Positions 8,434-17,528 of a stretch of 45,452 bases of DNA are shown one piece after another (position 1 is the first letter of the stretch; each line of letters opens with the position of its first letter). The position numbers and the translations under genes were made by a program. The stretch comes from Alphaproteobacteria bacterium (lineage in GTDB: Bacteria; Pseudomonadota; Alphaproteobacteria; Micavibrionales; Micavibrionaceae), in the NCBI GenBank assembly GCA_020443295.1, contig JAGRIJ010000031.1, positions 1 through 45,452 of the forward strand, written 5' to 3'. Below the pieces are notes generated by a model. The model was given only the letters and a program-made list of their open reading frames with translations, was not told where the DNA came from and did no database searches.

Positions 8434-8640
8434 CTAGTAGCCTTCGCGCTCGCGTTTTTTGCGCTCCATTTTGCGGAAACGGCGCACAGCCTCTGCTTTT
8501 TCGCGGGCTTTCTTTTCGGAAGGTTTCTCATAGTTCCGGCGCAGCTTCATTTCGCGGAACAGTCCTTCCCGCTGCATCTTCTTCTTGAGGACGCGCAGCG
8601 CCTGATCGACGTTGTTATCCTTGACATTCACACTAACCAA
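8434..8640 (-). CDS. rpsU: 30S ribosomal protein S21
   Basis: Small basic protein of the 30S subunit that helps mRNA selection at initiation. All 68 residues align with bS21: [51 protein letters not shown], followed by a Lys/Arg-rich tail. The start is a TTG codon (8638-8640) with AAGGAG nine bases before it; the only ATG in the leader (8646-8644) reads into a stop after four codons. Length matches alphaproteobacterial S21. It stands alone, ending in a strong terminator. A TTGGCA (8735-8730) about 95 bp upstream may be a -35 element. Confidence 0.95.
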   Translation of the reverse strand: MVSVNVKDNNVDQALRVLKKKMQREGLFREMKLRRNYEKPSEKKAREKAEAVRRFRKMERKKREREGY

Positions 8641-8988
8641 AGGTCATCACTCCTTAAAAACTGGTTGTCCATAATGGCCTAAAACGGCCCCTTAAAGCAC
8701 TCTAATAACAATCTTAATCCGGTCTCGGTTGCCAAGGTCTTAACATCCCCGCCGCCAAAAAAAAAGTAAAATCTTTGGCGATGGGGGCTTTTTTGGCAGA
8801 GACCCCGGCAATTTTGCCTCTAATCCATGAAAAGCGCTGCATTTTTAAGCCAGCAACGCACACGCTCAAGGAAAATCAGGACTAACCCATTATACGCTGG
8901 AAACAGGTAAAAAGAGAAATTTCACAGGCTTTTTTGGATATAAAACCGAAAAACAGGCCCTCGGACCCCGTTTTATAGGACAAGAAGA
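8641..8988. other. Intergenic region between rpsU and yejF
   Basis: 348 bp with no convincing reading frame on either strand. It contains the rpsU leader and putative promoter (TTGGCA 8735-8730 with weak -10-like sequence about 18 bp on), a weak inverted repeat CGCCAAA/TTTGGCG (8753-8759 and 8774-8780) with an A-rich loop, and the probable yejF terminator at the far right. Nothing resembling a known small RNA was recognised. Confidence 0.5.
8948..8974 (-). terminator. Possible terminator after yejF
   Basis: On the minus strand AAAACGGG (8974-8967) can pair with CCTGTTTT (8957-8950), with one G-U pair and a 9-base loop, followed by T residues. It lies 15 bp past the yejF stop. Stem stability is modest. 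Confidence 0.4.
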
Positions 8989-10608
8989 TCAGACAACCGC
9001 GCGGGTTTTCAAATTCATCGCCGCTTCAATCAGCGTTTTTGTATAGTCCTGTTGCGGCTTTTCAAAAATGGCATCAACCGTTCCTGATTCCACGATTTTA
9101 CCGTCCTTCATGACCAGAACCTCATGGCACATGGCCCGCACGACCCGTAAATCATGACTGATGAAAAGGTAGGACAAATCGTGTTTTTGCTGTAAGTCAC
9201 GCAGCAAATCGACGATCTCGGCCTGCACGGAAACGTCAAGGGCCGAGGTCGGCTCATCCAGAACAACAAAATCGGGGGCCAGTACCAAGGCGCGGGCAAT
9301 GGCAATCCGCTGCCGCTGTCCGCCGGAAAACTCGTGCGGGTAACGGTAGCGTGTCTCCGGGTCCATCTGCACGTCCTTGAGGGCGTTGACGACCAGATCG
9401 TCCCGCTCCGCTACCGAAAGATGACGCTTATGCAGCGCCAGCCCTTCGTTGATAATCTGCGCCACGCTCATGCGGGGGGAAAGGGAGCCGAACGGATCCT
9501 GAAAGACGATCTGCATTTTTGATCGCAAAGGCCGCATTTGCTTGCGGCTAAGAGGGGAGACATTCTGCCCCGCAAACACGATGGTCCCCGTACTGGGCAG
9601 CATTCTGATAAGCGCCAGAGCCAGCGTGGTCTTCCCCGACCCGGACTCTCCGACTACCCCGAGCGTATGACCCCGCTTAAGGATGAGATCCACATCGTCA
9701 ACCGCCTTCACGAAATCCAGGGGCTTCCCAAAAAAATTTTTTGCGCGTGGAAAATAAACTTTAACGTTTTGACCTTCCAGCAGGGCCGGGGCGGCAGCGT
9801 TCGCCGGCTTCACCCGGCCAGAGGGCTGCGCGGCAAGCAGTTTTTTGGTATAGGCGTGCTCGGGTTTGGCAAACAGGTCTTCGGTCGGCTTTTCTTCCAC
9901 GAGTTCGCCATTCTTCATGACGCAGATTTTATCTGCCATCTTCCTCACGACCGAAAGATCGTGTGAGATCAGCATCAGCGCCATGCCCAACTCGTTCTGC
10001 AGTTTCTCCAGAAGCTCAAGGATCTGTGCCTGAATAGTGACATCCAGTGCCGTGGTCGGCTCATCCGCGATTAGAAGGGACGGGTTGTTGGCCAGCGCCA
10101 TCGCGATCATGACCCGCTGCCTCTGTCCGCCGGAAAGCTGGTGTGGATAGGAATCCAGCCGGTCCTTCATATTCGAAAGCCCCACCATGTCCATCAGTTC
10201 CAGAACCCGTGTGCGCGTCTTGGCGGCGTTCATTCCCTGATGGATCCGCAGGACCTCGCCGATCTGTTGCCCGATAACATGCAAGGGGTTCAGCGCAGTA
10301 AGCGGTTCCTGAAAGATCATTCCGATCCGCCGCCCCCGGATGGCGCACATCGCGCGCTCTTTCCTCGCGATCAGGTCTTCCCCTTCGAACAGGATTTTGC
10401 TCTCCGGTGCGTGGCTGGCGACGGGATAAGGCAGGAGCCGCATGACAGAAAGCGCGGTAACCGATTTGCCCGACCCGGACTCGCCGACCACCGCAACGGT
10501 CTCCCCCTTGCCGATGGTAAAGCTGATATTTTTAACGGCATGAAACACGCCTGACGGGGTCCGGAAATCAACCGTTAGGTTTTGAATCTGGAGGAGGGGG
10601 TCGAACAT
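8989..10608 (-). CDS. yejF: Dual ABC ATPase of peptide/microcin C importer YejABEF
   Basis: Powers oligopeptide import at the inner membrane (the Yej transporter also admits microcin C). The 539-residue protein is a tandem of two nucleotide-binding domains. Domain 1 has Walker A GESGSGKS (about residue 41), signature [15 protein letters not shown] and Walker [13 protein letters not shown]. Domain 2 has [18 protein letters not shown] (about 318), [15 protein letters not shown] and [12 protein letters not shown]. Both carry the C-terminal oligopeptide-type helical tails ([26 protein letters not shown]). The fused arrangement is that of YejF/GsiA; YejF is favoured because yejA, yejB and yejE are all in this window, though 20-27 kb away. 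No permease gene is adjacent, so the subunits must be coordinated in trans. Confidence 0.87.
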   Translation of the reverse strand: MFDPLLQIQNLTVDFRTPSGVFHAVKNISFTIGKGETVAVVGESGSGKSVTALSVMRLLPYPVASHAPESKILFEGEDLIARKERAMCAIRGRRIGMIFQEPLTALNPLHVIGQQIGEVLRIHQGMNAAKTRTRVLELMDMVGLSNMKDRLDSYPHQLSGGQRQRVMIAMALANNPSLLIADEPTTALDVTIQAQILELLEKLQNELGMALMLISHDLSVVRKMADKICVMKNGELVEEKPTEDLFAKPEHAYTKKLLAAQPSGRVKPANAAAPALLEGQNVKVYFPRAKNFFGKPLDFVKAVDDVDLILKRGHTLGVVGESGSGKTTLALALIRMLPSTGTIVFAGQNVSPLSRKQMRPLRSKMQIVFQDPFGSLSPRMSVAQIINEGLALHKRHLSVAERDDLVVNALKDVQMDPETRYRYPHEFSGGQRQRIAIARALVLAPDFVVLDEPTSALDVSVQAEIVDLLRDLQQKHDLSYLFISHDLRVVRAMCHEVLVMKDGKIVESGTVDAIFEKPQQDYTKTLIEAAMNLKTRAVV

Positions 10609-10653
10609 CAGGCCACTATAAAGATTTTGAAGATCGAGGAAAGAGCCTAAGTT

Positions 10654-11418
10654 TTACTGCATATAGCGGGGCGGCCCTGAAAGAACCACGCCGTTCATCT
10701 CCAGCCGCGTGGTCACGTAAAACTGGACCTCTTCCTGGCTCAGCCCCGACTGCGCCATGATTTTCTTCACGTCATCGTAAACCGCGGCAAGGCTGTTATT
10801 GAAACGCTGGGCAAATTCCCTTGCGAATTCGAACTGTCCGGCCAGCCCCTGTCGGGCATACTGCTGATAGAGCTTTCCGGCGACCATGTTCATCATCATC
10901 TGGTTATCCATGATGGATTCATAGATGGTTGCCAGCGCGTAGGATTTATCCAGACGCGTAAAGTCACGATCCTCCGTTTCGAGCACTTCACACGCTTCCG
11001 GCGTGTGGGGCTTAAGACCCAGAAAATCGAGCGAATAATGCAGCATGGTGTAATTGACCCCCGCATCGGGCGGGTAATCCGGCCCGGATTTCATCTGGCC
11101 CCAGATATGCCGCATCATGAACTGCTGTCCTTTACGGGCATCGGCATAAACCTGATCGATATCCATCCCGATCTCCTCGAGCAGCGGGTTAACTCTGGCC
11201 CGCAATTCCTCCGTAGGAGGGCGGTCGCTATCCTCGGCCTTGGCAAAATTGACATCCACCAGCATAGCGATCAGGGTTTCATAGCTGTATTGATTGTTAT
11301 ATACGAACAGATCGGGAGGCGTGGCCCGGCCTTCGTCAATTTCGTGCGCAAGGTTACGGATATTAGCGGCGACTTCCCGTATATCGCCCATTACGTCCTG
11401 AAAATCGTCGTGCGCCAT
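10654..11418 (-). CDS. Hypothetical cytoplasmic protein, helical
   Basis: 254 residues, not recognised. No signal peptide or membrane segment is visible. The sequence is rich in predicted helix (DFQDVMGDIREVAANIRNLAHEIDEG; YALATIYESIMDNQMMMNMVAGKLYQQYARQ) with a methionine-rich stretch around residue 175 and a tryptophan-containing motif QQFMMRHIWGQMKSGPDYPPDAG. Base and codon use resemble the neighbours and the frame is uninterrupted, which supports a real gene. It lies 45 bp upstream of yejF on the same strand and may be cotranscribed with it. No function is offered. Confidence 0.7.
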   Translation of the reverse strand: MAHDDFQDVMGDIREVAANIRNLAHEIDEGRATPPDLFVYNNQYSYETLIAMLVDVNFAKAEDSDRPPTEELRARVNPLLEEIGMDIDQVYADARKGQQFMMRHIWGQMKSGPDYPPDAGVNYTMLHYSLDFLGLKPHTPEACEVLETEDRDFTRLDKSYALATIYESIMDNQMMMNMVAGKLYQQYARQGLAGQFEFAREFAQRFNNSLAAVYDDVKKIMAQSGLSQEEVQFYVTTRLEMNGVVLSGPPRYMQ

Positions 11419-11501
11419 GGTTCAGTTTTAAGCCTTCTTACGCGTGCTTAAAAAAAAGCCGATTACCGCTCCCCAAAAACAGGGATAACTACCAGCCTAA
11501 G

Positions 11502-12821
11502 TTACCGGGTTTTGACGCGAAGCACACGGAAAATGTCGTCGGTTATGCCTTTTTCGACCGCCTGCATATCGGCCAAAGCCAGATCATGCAGCTTGCAGCC
11601 CTTCTTTTCCGCCATTTTAACAATGGTCCCGGTGATATGGTGGGCATCCCGGAAGGCAATGCCCAGTTCCATGACCAGCCAGTCCGCCAGCCGTGTCGCG
11701 GTGGTATAGCCGTCTTCGGCGGCTTCGAGCATCCGCTCGGTGTCAAAGGTCGCCGTTTCCAGCATGCCGCGCATCGCTTGCAATCCAAGGCTCAGTGTAT
11801 CGAAGGAGTCAAAAACCGGCTCCTTGTCTTCCTGCAGATCCTTGTTATAGGCCAGCGGCAGGGCCTTCTGCACGGTCAGCAGGTTAATCAGGTTGCCGTT
11901 CAGCCGTCCGGTTTTTCCGCGGATCAGTTCCGCCGCGTCCGGGTTTTTCTTCTGCGGCATGATCGAGCTTCCCGTGCTCCAAGAATCCGAGAGTCTCACG
12001 AAGCCGAATTGCGTGGTGGACCACAGGATGATCTCCTCGGCCAGCCGCGAAAGATGCACTCCAGCCTGAGCGCAGCAAAACAGGAACTCCGCGGCGAAAT
12101 CCCGCGCCGAGACCCCATCCATGGTGCTCGCCGTCGGCTGGTCGAACCCCAGCGTCTCCGCCGTGAAGTTCCGGTCGATCGGGTAGGGGGTCCCCGCCAG
12201 CGCCGCCGAACCCAGAGGGCTTTCATTCATCCGGTTCCGGCAATCAAGGAACCGCAGCTTATCACGGTTCAGCATGCAGCTATACGCGCTCAGGTGCATC
12301 CCGAGCGTAACAGGCTGTGCGGCCTGCAGATGCGTAAAGCCCGGCATCGGGTCGTTCGCATGCTTATCCCGCAGATCGTCCAGCGTGCCCTGCAAATCCT
12401 CGATCAGGTGCGTAATCTCGTCGATCGCATCCCGGACCCACAACCGGAAATCGGTGGCAACCTGATCGTTCCGGGAGCGCGCGGTATGCAGCTTGCCTGC
12501 AGGCTCTCCGATCATCTCCTTGAGCCGTGACTCGATGTTCATATGAATGTCTTCAAGTTCGGTCTTGAAAACGAACCTTCCGCTCTCGATTTCCTCCGCA
12601 ATTTGCTCCAGCCCCCTGATAATGGCCTCGGAGTCCTTTTTGGAGAGGACTTTCTGCTTGGCCAGCATCTGGCAATGCGCGATAGAGCCGCGAATATCCT
12701 GCCGCCACAAACGCTGATCGACCCCGATAGAGGCGTTAATTTGTTCCATGATGTCCGAGGGCTTGTCCTCAAACCGCCCGCCCCACATGGTATTGGATTT
12801 GGTGCTTTTTTTCTTTTTCAT
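11502..12821 (-). CDS. argH: Argininosuccinate lyase, short C terminus
   Basis: Last step of arginine synthesis: splits argininosuccinate into arginine and fumarate. Fumarase/aspartase-superfamily motifs are present: [21 protein letters not shown] at residue 12, [34 protein letters not shown] and the signature [20 protein letters not shown] (about residue 280). The N terminus is lysine/serine-rich (MKKKKSTKS). At 439 residues it is about 20 short: the chain stops in [14 protein letters not shown], where homologues go on with a conserved GGTAP-containing tail. No obvious frameshift restores that tail downstream, so this is either natural shortening or a recent 3' loss. It belongs to a set of arg genes on the minus strand and is divergent from the reductase-like gene. 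Confidence 0.93.
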   Translation of the reverse strand: MKKKKSTKSNTMWGGRFEDKPSDIMEQINASIGVDQRLWRQDIRGSIAHCQMLAKQKVLSKKDSEAIIRGLEQIAEEIESGRFVFKTELEDIHMNIESRLKEMIGEPAGKLHTARSRNDQVATDFRLWVRDAIDEITHLIEDLQGTLDDLRDKHANDPMPGFTHLQAAQPVTLGMHLSAYSCMLNRDKLRFLDCRNRMNESPLGSAALAGTPYPIDRNFTAETLGFDQPTASTMDGVSARDFAAEFLFCCAQAGVHLSRLAEEIILWSTTQFGFVRLSDSWSTGSSIMPQKKNPDAAELIRGKTGRLNGNLINLLTVQKALPLAYNKDLQEDKEPVFDSFDTLSLGLQAMRGMLETATFDTERMLEAAEDGYTTATRLADWLVMELGIAFRDAHHITGTIVKMAEKKGCKLHDLALADMQAVEKGITDDIFRVLRVKTR

Positions 12822-12985
12822 GGCATTTCCGTGCTGAAACTAATGCCTAACCAGTCGATTTTATTAACGTAATCATCAGGATTTGACCAGCTAAAAGCAA
12901 ATAATACTTATTGAAAATTAACCTGATTGCATAATATCATGGGTGTTTAAAGCCAAATAAGGCATTCCTTCAGGGGAGAGAAATT

Positions 12986-14068
12986 TTGGGGCAAAGTGTA
13001 CAGGTTTCTGATCTGGTAGTTATTGATTTCCATACTAAGCATCTGACTCCGGAGATACAAGAGTGGAAAGAGCGTACTTCTGTTCCTTTTGCCGCGAGCT
13101 GCGCCCGCCAGATCTGGTACGGGACGGAAGAGGATTTTGAAGATTTTCCCTATCCCCCAAACCGTGAAGCCGTAAAAATATTGAAGGGCGCCGAAGCCTA
13201 TTCGGCTTTGCTGCGGGTGCAGTCAGGATTCGAGAGCAGCCGCCTTGGCGAGACGCACGTGAAAAGCCAGTTTGATGAAGGCTGGCGGTGTTTTAACGAC
13301 GAAGACCCCGACAAGGCTGAGGGATATCAGCGCCTGATCGGAATGATGAGGGAGGACGTCAACTTCATCCGCAACGATATTGCAGCGGCGTTCAGGTATC
13401 AGAGGCATGAAACATCCGCCCGCGACATCTCCGGCCAGAAAAAGGGCGACCAGCTTCTGGTCATCGGCAGCATGAGCAAGGCCGGGGTCTCCGTTTTGAC
13501 CGAGGGGATTATTCGCGTTTCGGAAAACCGCCAGAAAAACAACGACCACTTTCTGCGCGTCACGCACCCCGATCTGGAAGTGTTTCGCAGCTTGCGCAAC
13601 GGTTTGCTGGAAATGAAGCAAAGGGGAAAGCTGCGCACGAATATCGAGTTCGTCGAATTCGATATGATCGGGAAGCTGATGGAGGTCAGCGACCGGGTTT
13701 ATGTGGACATCGCGATGGGATCGGACCCGGAGAACGAAGCCCAGATCATCGCGGCATGGCGCGATCGCACGAGGCGTGACAATACGCTGACGCATATGAG
13801 AGGCGACCCGCACAAGCGCGCGCTTTCGACGCCGCTCTGGGCGGAAGCCGGTTTGGATAACTATATTTCCCCGGAGGATATCCGTCACGACATGGCCGAT
13901 CGTGCGACCACGAACCGCAAGGTTCTGGAAAACGCGGATGTGGCCTTTGATATGTGCGGCCAGTTGCGTCTTGCCGGACGCAAGCCCATGAATTGCATCG
14001 TGCAGAAAGATGATTTCACGCTTACCGTGTCGGGACAGGAAACGCCTCCTGAAACTGAGCCCGCTTAG
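12986..14068 (+). CDS. Divergent glutamyl-tRNA reductase (HemA)-like protein
   Basis: 360 residues, TTG start at 12986 behind an excellent AGGGGAGAG. The N-terminal half resembles the GluTR catalytic domain: IDFHTKHLTPEIQEW matches the usual SHKTAPVELRE region, AASCARQIWYG (Cys39) matches the nucleophile motif STCNRTEIY, and YSALLRVQSGFESSRLGE (72-89) matches RHLFRVASGLDSMVLGE. The family's conserved His before the LRV motif is Ala74 here. The second half (DQLLVIGSMSKAGVSVLTEGI from about residue 156) could be a degraded dinucleotide-binding domain, and the dimerisation domain looks reduced. Canonical GluTR makes glutamate-1-semialdehyde for haem; with these changes a different or catalytically limited role is likely. 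It may be cotranscribed with the following gene (spacing 84 bp). The resemblance is by eye only. Confidence 0.55.
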   Translation: MGQSVQVSDLVVIDFHTKHLTPEIQEWKERTSVPFAASCARQIWYGTEEDFEDFPYPPNREAVKILKGAEAYSALLRVQSGFESSRLGETHVKSQFDEGWRCFNDEDPDKAEGYQRLIGMMREDVNFIRNDIAAAFRYQRHETSARDISGQKKGDQLLVIGSMSKAGVSVLTEGIIRVSENRQKNNDHFLRVTHPDLEVFRSLRNGLLEMKQRGKLRTNIEFVEFDMIGKLMEVSDRVYVDIAMGSDPENEAQIIAAWRDRTRRDNTLTHMRGDPHKRALSTPLWAEAGLDNYISPEDIRHDMADRATTNRKVLENADVAFDMCGQLRLAGRKPMNCIVQKDDFTLTVSGQETPPETEPA

Positions 14069-14152
14069 AGCACAGGAACTTTATGCCCGTATGTTGAGCC
14101 CTGCGCCGGGATGTGTTACGTTTTTTGCGGAGAAGTAACGGAGCGGTTTGGA

Positions 14153-14983
14153 GTGCAATCGAGAATCCCTTTCAGCGCAGTGGCGTCGCTGGCGGAAATT
14201 CTGCCTGACGGTTCAAATCTTTTCCCCAATATCGCGATCGCGCAGGGCGAAACGATGGCGGAGCAGCATGCCGATGCCCTGCACAAGCTCATGGACATGC
14301 CGGGCATCGATGCGGTTGTTATTTTTGATGACAAGCGCGAGGCTTTCCTGCCTTTGGATGCGTTCCGCCGCCTCTCGGTCGATAAACGCATCAAGATCGA
14401 CTCCGACCCCAGCTTTATTCTGGCGCACCCCGGCTGGGCGCAGCAGGAAATGCGCCGCACACTGGCCGACCGCTATCTGAATTACGAGCTGCAGGGAACC
14501 GGGGCCTTTCGCTTCAACCAGCGCGATCTGGTGACCGTCTCCGATTATTACTGCGAGATGGCCGGAGAGGTCGGCCACGCCTTGCCCGCGCGGATCGTGA
14601 ATTCCAGCCTGCGCTATTACCCGAATTACGGAAGCATCCACACGCTCGACGGGCAGATCAACACCCACATCGACAACAAGCAGGGTTTTGATGCCCGCCT
14701 GATCCACGTCACGATGGGCAGCGGTACGGTGCTCTTTGATAACCGCGATTTCGCGGTCGATAAACGCTGCAAGAACGGGGTGGACGTCTTTAGCCCCAGA
14801 TTGCTGCATGAAGGGATTTCCGTGCTGATCCTCCCCGAAGGGGCTTCGGTCCTGATCACCGCGCCGTCCCCGGCGATGCTGGCGCTAGGCAAGCCGCCGA
14901 ACATCCACGCCCACGGCATCGGCAGGGACAACGGCGAGCCGGAAGAACGCCTCGTCGAGCGTCACGATCTCGCGCTGTTTTGA
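14153..14983 (+). CDS. Unknown HxD-motif protein paired with the HemA-like gene (weakly DUF1826-like)
   Basis: About 276 residues from the GTG at 14153, which has GGAG nine bases upstream; an in-frame ATG at 14111 has no ribosome binding site and would add an unusual Cys-rich leader. Not confidently recognised. The core LRYYPNYGSIHTLDGQINTHIDNKQGFDARLIHVTMGSGTVLFDN contains an HxD (THID) and is followed about 55 residues later by another His (LLHEG). The stretch HIDNKQGFDARLIHVTMGSGT is reminiscent of the HVDK...RL.TTY.G.GT pattern of DUF1826 proteins. A metal-binding, cupin or oxygenase-like fold is conceivable. The first 110 residues look like a separate domain. It follows the HemA-like gene on the same strand and converges with the next small gene, stops 3 bp apart. 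Confidence 0.6.
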   Translation: MQSRIPFSAVASLAEILPDGSNLFPNIAIAQGETMAEQHADALHKLMDMPGIDAVVIFDDKREAFLPLDAFRRLSVDKRIKIDSDPSFILAHPGWAQQEMRRTLADRYLNYELQGTGAFRFNQRDLVTVSDYYCEMAGEVGHALPARIVNSSLRYYPNYGSIHTLDGQINTHIDNKQGFDARLIHVTMGSGTVLFDNRDFAVDKRCKNGVDVFSPRLLHEGISVLILPEGASVLITAPSPAMLALGKPPNIHAHGIGRDNGEPEERLVERHDLALF

Positions 14984-14986
14984 TTT

Positions 14987-15268
14987 TTACATCTCCCGTT
15001 CAAGGCCGGGCGGCTTTTGCACCAGATGAACGCCGTGTTCCTGCATAATCGCGCCAACACGCTCCATAGCCTCCATCAGGACTTCATGAATTTGCGCTTC
15101 CGCCTCCGGCCCGCTGAACGGACCGGAGAGAACATGTTCCAGCCCTTGCCCGTTAATCTGGCGCAGGTTAAGCCGCAGCCCGGTTGCAATATCCGTGCAG
15201 GAAAACCCGGTTTCCCCATCGGCCAGAGGGCCGACATTAACAAATGAATTGTGGCCGTTAGTACTCAT
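14987..15268 (-). CDS. Small hypothetical protein
   Basis: 93 residues from the ATG at 15268 (AGGA eight bases before it; a longer in-frame start at 15289 is less likely). Soluble, no motif recognised. The sequence has an N-terminal beta-like part (SFVNVGPLADGETGFSCTDIATGLRLNLRQING) and a C-terminal helix (EAEAQIHEVLMEAMERVGAIMQEHG). The stop nearly touches that of the convergent plus-strand gene. An opposite-strand frame in the same place is shorter and lacks a ribosome site, so this strand is preferred. Confidence 0.55.
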   Translation of the reverse strand: MSTNGHNSFVNVGPLADGETGFSCTDIATGLRLNLRQINGQGLEHVLSGPFSGPEAEAQIHEVLMEAMERVGAIMQEHGVHLVQKPPGLEREM

Positions 15269-15362
15269 GATCCTGTTCCTGTTCTGCATATTTTTTTGTG
15301 TTTAAAAGAACAGTTTAGCGAAAAAACAAAAAAGTCTAAAGAAAAACTTATGAATCAAGGTG

Positions 15363-15794
15363 TTATGATGCCTGTGTTTTTGACTTCACGAGTTGAATGA
15401 TATCGTCAATCATGCAGGCGTTAGACGCTTCCTCGTCAGAAAACTGGATACAAAAATCATTTTTTAAAGACATAGCAATCTCAACATCGGCCATATCGTC
15501 CACTTCAAAAAAATAGCCGAGGTTGCCGGAAAAATCGTCTGAAGGCTGAAGCCGCGATAAATCTACGCCTAAAGTATCTTCCAGCGTCTTAATCACGCCT
15601 ATCACAATCTCTTTGGGAATGCCCTGCTGCTGATAATAGCGGATGTAGAACTCATCTTTGCTAAGACGCTCACGCCCCTCGAAAATTTTCTCGGTCGTCT
15701 TCTGCTCTTTTTTATCCTCGTATTTAATCATTAAATAGATAAAAACGAGGGCTAATATGACGGGGATAAGCAGTTGTGTAAGATGGGCAGTCAT
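15363..15794 (-). CDS. Membrane-anchored acyl-carrier-protein-like protein without the carrier serine
   Basis: 143 residues. One N-terminal membrane helix (LLIPVILALVFIYLMI, about residues 8-23) and a charged linker (KYEDKKEQKTTEKIFEGRE) precede a domain patterned like an acyl carrier protein: VIGVIKTLEDTLGVDLSRLQPSDDF, then LGYFFEVDDMADVEIAMSLKNDFCIQFSDEEA, then IDDIIQLVKSK. In real carriers the second block reads LDSLD with the phosphopantetheine serine; here it is VDDMAD, so no prosthetic group can be attached at that point. It most resembles the DUF1493 group of ACP-like proteins. Six bases separate it from the gene upstream, so the two are probably cotranscribed. A docking or regulatory role at the inner membrane is possible; function unknown. 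Confidence 0.65.
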   Translation of the reverse strand: MTAHLTQLLIPVILALVFIYLMIKYEDKKEQKTTEKIFEGRERLSKDEFYIRYYQQQGIPKEIVIGVIKTLEDTLGVDLSRLQPSDDFSGNLGYFFEVDDMADVEIAMSLKNDFCIQFSDEEASNACMIDDIIQLVKSKTQAS

Positions 15795-15800
15795 CGTCGT

Positions 15801-16136
15801 TTAGGATGTTTTATCCAGAAGGCTGCCTTTTAGGGATGGCTTAAGCAGATCATCCAGCGGCGAATTCTGCCCTGCGGGGCTCTCAATGCCCAGACGCTTT
15901 CGGATATCGAGAATCTTTTTAATGCTCTGCGCGATAAAATCGTCCTGAGACGCCAGAGCGGTGCTGTTATTCAGGCGCGAAGGGAGATCGCCCTGAAGCT
16001 GTCCCAGATCGCGGGCATGCAGAATATTCAGCTCCACCGCAAGCCGCTGCGTGATCCGCAGGAACCGCTCGTCGCTCCGCTGGTTCAACAGGTCCTTATA
16101 ACTGAGCGAACCGCTCTGAATAAAATGGGTGACCAC
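15801..16136 (-). CDS. Small hypothetical protein upstream of the ACP-like gene
   Basis: 111 residues from the GTG at 16136, which lies six bases behind GGGAGGT; a longer frame could begin at 16193 but without such a site. Not recognised. Soluble and helical (DERFLRITQRLAVELNILHARDLGQLQGDL; DDFIAQSIKKILDIRKRLGIE). It is cotranscribed with the ACP-like gene (6 bp apart) and follows argG by about 100 bp on the same strand. Confidence 0.55.
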   Translation of the reverse strand: MVTHFIQSGSLSYKDLLNQRSDERFLRITQRLAVELNILHARDLGQLQGDLPSRLNNSTALASQDDFIAQSIKKILDIRKRLGIESPAGQNSPLDDLLKPSLKGSLLDKTS

Positions 16137-16234
16137 GAAAGCACCTCCCAACCCCCTCATTTTAAAGCATTTTAAGAGGGTGAGGAATATCAAACTCTTA
16201 AAGCTATGAAAGAGCAGGGGATTTTACGAGGCTA

Positions 16235-17485
16235 TCAAGACGCCTTGCTGCCTGTCTTGCCGGATTTTTTGCGCACGTTGGTATTGTTCCGCAGGCGCAC
16301 CGCGTTAATGCGGATAAACCCTTGCGCATCGGTCTGATCGTAACCGCCTTCCTCATCCATGGAGGATTGCAGCGGATCGTACAGCGCATTGGGCGACGTG
16401 CGCGCAACCGGGTAGGCGCGCCCCTTGAAAAGCTGCACGGTCACTGCGCCGTTCACCGGCTCCTGCGCATTGTCCATAAAATGCATCAGAAGCTCGAACT
16501 CCGGCGCAAACCAGAACCCGTTATAAATCAGCTCGGCGACTTTCAGCGCCATCATATCGCGCAGCTTCATCACTTCGCGGTCCATGGTGAGGCCCTCAAG
16601 GTCGCGATGCGCCTGCCGCAGGATTTCCCCGCCCGGCGTCTCGTAAACCCCGCGCGACTTGATGCCGACAAAACGGTTCTCGACCATATCCATCCGCCCA
16701 ATCCCGTGCTTGGTGCCGACCGTGTTCAGGTAAATGAACAAATCCAGCGCGCCGGTTTTCTTCGTGCCGTCATCTTTATTTTCAACCTTGACCGGAATTC
16801 CCTGTTCGAAGGTCAGGATAATCGTCTCCGGCGCATCCGGCCACTGATCGGGGTGGGACGTGCGGGAATAAATTTCCTCGTCGCACACCGCGCCGGGATC
16901 TTCCAGAATGCCCGCCTCGTGCGAGATGTGCAGCAAATTATCGTCCTCGGAATAGGGCTTCTTGCGCGTCGCGGTAACGGGAATGCCATACTGGTCGGCA
17001 TAGTTCAGCATATCCGTGCGCCCCCGGAACCGCTGCAAAAACTCCGGCATCTTCCACGGCGCGATTACCTTGATATCGGGCTTGAGCGCGTAATAGGTCA
17101 ACTCGAACCGCACCTGATCGTTGCCCTTGCCGGTCGCCCCGTGCGCGACATACTCGGCCTTTTCCTTCTCGGCGATCTTGATCTGGTGCTTGGCGATAAT
17201 CGGCCGCGCAACCGACGTGCCGAGCAAATAACGCCCTTCATAGACGGCCTGAGACTTGAAAGCCGGAAAGATATACTCCTTCACGAACTCTTCGCGCAGG
17301 TCTTCAATATAGACCTTGGAAGCTCCGACTTGCAGCGCCTTCTTCTCGGCGGCTTTGAAATCCTCGTCCTGTCCGACATTGGCGATAAAGGCGATCACCT
17401 CGTAACCCTGTTCGATCAGCCATTTCAGAATGACCGATGTATCCAGTCCGCCCGAATAGGCGAGAACGATTTTGCCTTTGTTCAT
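16235..17485 (-). CDS. argG: Argininosuccinate synthase
   Basis: Joins citrulline and aspartate with ATP to give argininosuccinate. 416 residues. The N-type ATP pyrophosphatase P-loop is at residues 6-17 ([12 protein letters not shown]). Other family blocks: [82 protein letters not shown] and the late [17 protein letters not shown]. The last 30 residues are basic ([17 protein letters not shown]), slightly longer than usual. It is divergent from the esterase gene across 43 bp, so a compact two-way promoter is expected there. Same strand as the other arg genes. Confidence 0.96.
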   Translation of the reverse strand: MNKGKIVLAYSGGLDTSVILKWLIEQGYEVIAFIANVGQDEDFKAAEKKALQVGASKVYIEDLREEFVKEYIFPAFKSQAVYEGRYLLGTSVARPIIAKHQIKIAEKEKAEYVAHGATGKGNDQVRFELTYYALKPDIKVIAPWKMPEFLQRFRGRTDMLNYADQYGIPVTATRKKPYSEDDNLLHISHEAGILEDPGAVCDEEIYSRTSHPDQWPDAPETIILTFEQGIPVKVENKDDGTKKTGALDLFIYLNTVGTKHGIGRMDMVENRFVGIKSRGVYETPGGEILRQAHRDLEGLTMDREVMKLRDMMALKVAELIYNGFWFAPEFELLMHFMDNAQEPVNGAVTVQLFKGRAYPVARTSPNALYDPLQSSMDEEGGYDQTDAQGFIRINAVRLRNNTNVRKKSGKTGSKAS

Positions 17486-17528
17486 TGTCTAAGTCTCCTC
17501 AATAGAATATCCATAAGTTATTAGTCCC

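Noticed and set aside
8753..8780. Inverted repeat CGCCAAA/TTTGGCG as a terminator or small RNA
   Set aside because: Stem of 7 bp with a 14-base A-rich loop and no T-run at the right place; no gene ends just before it.
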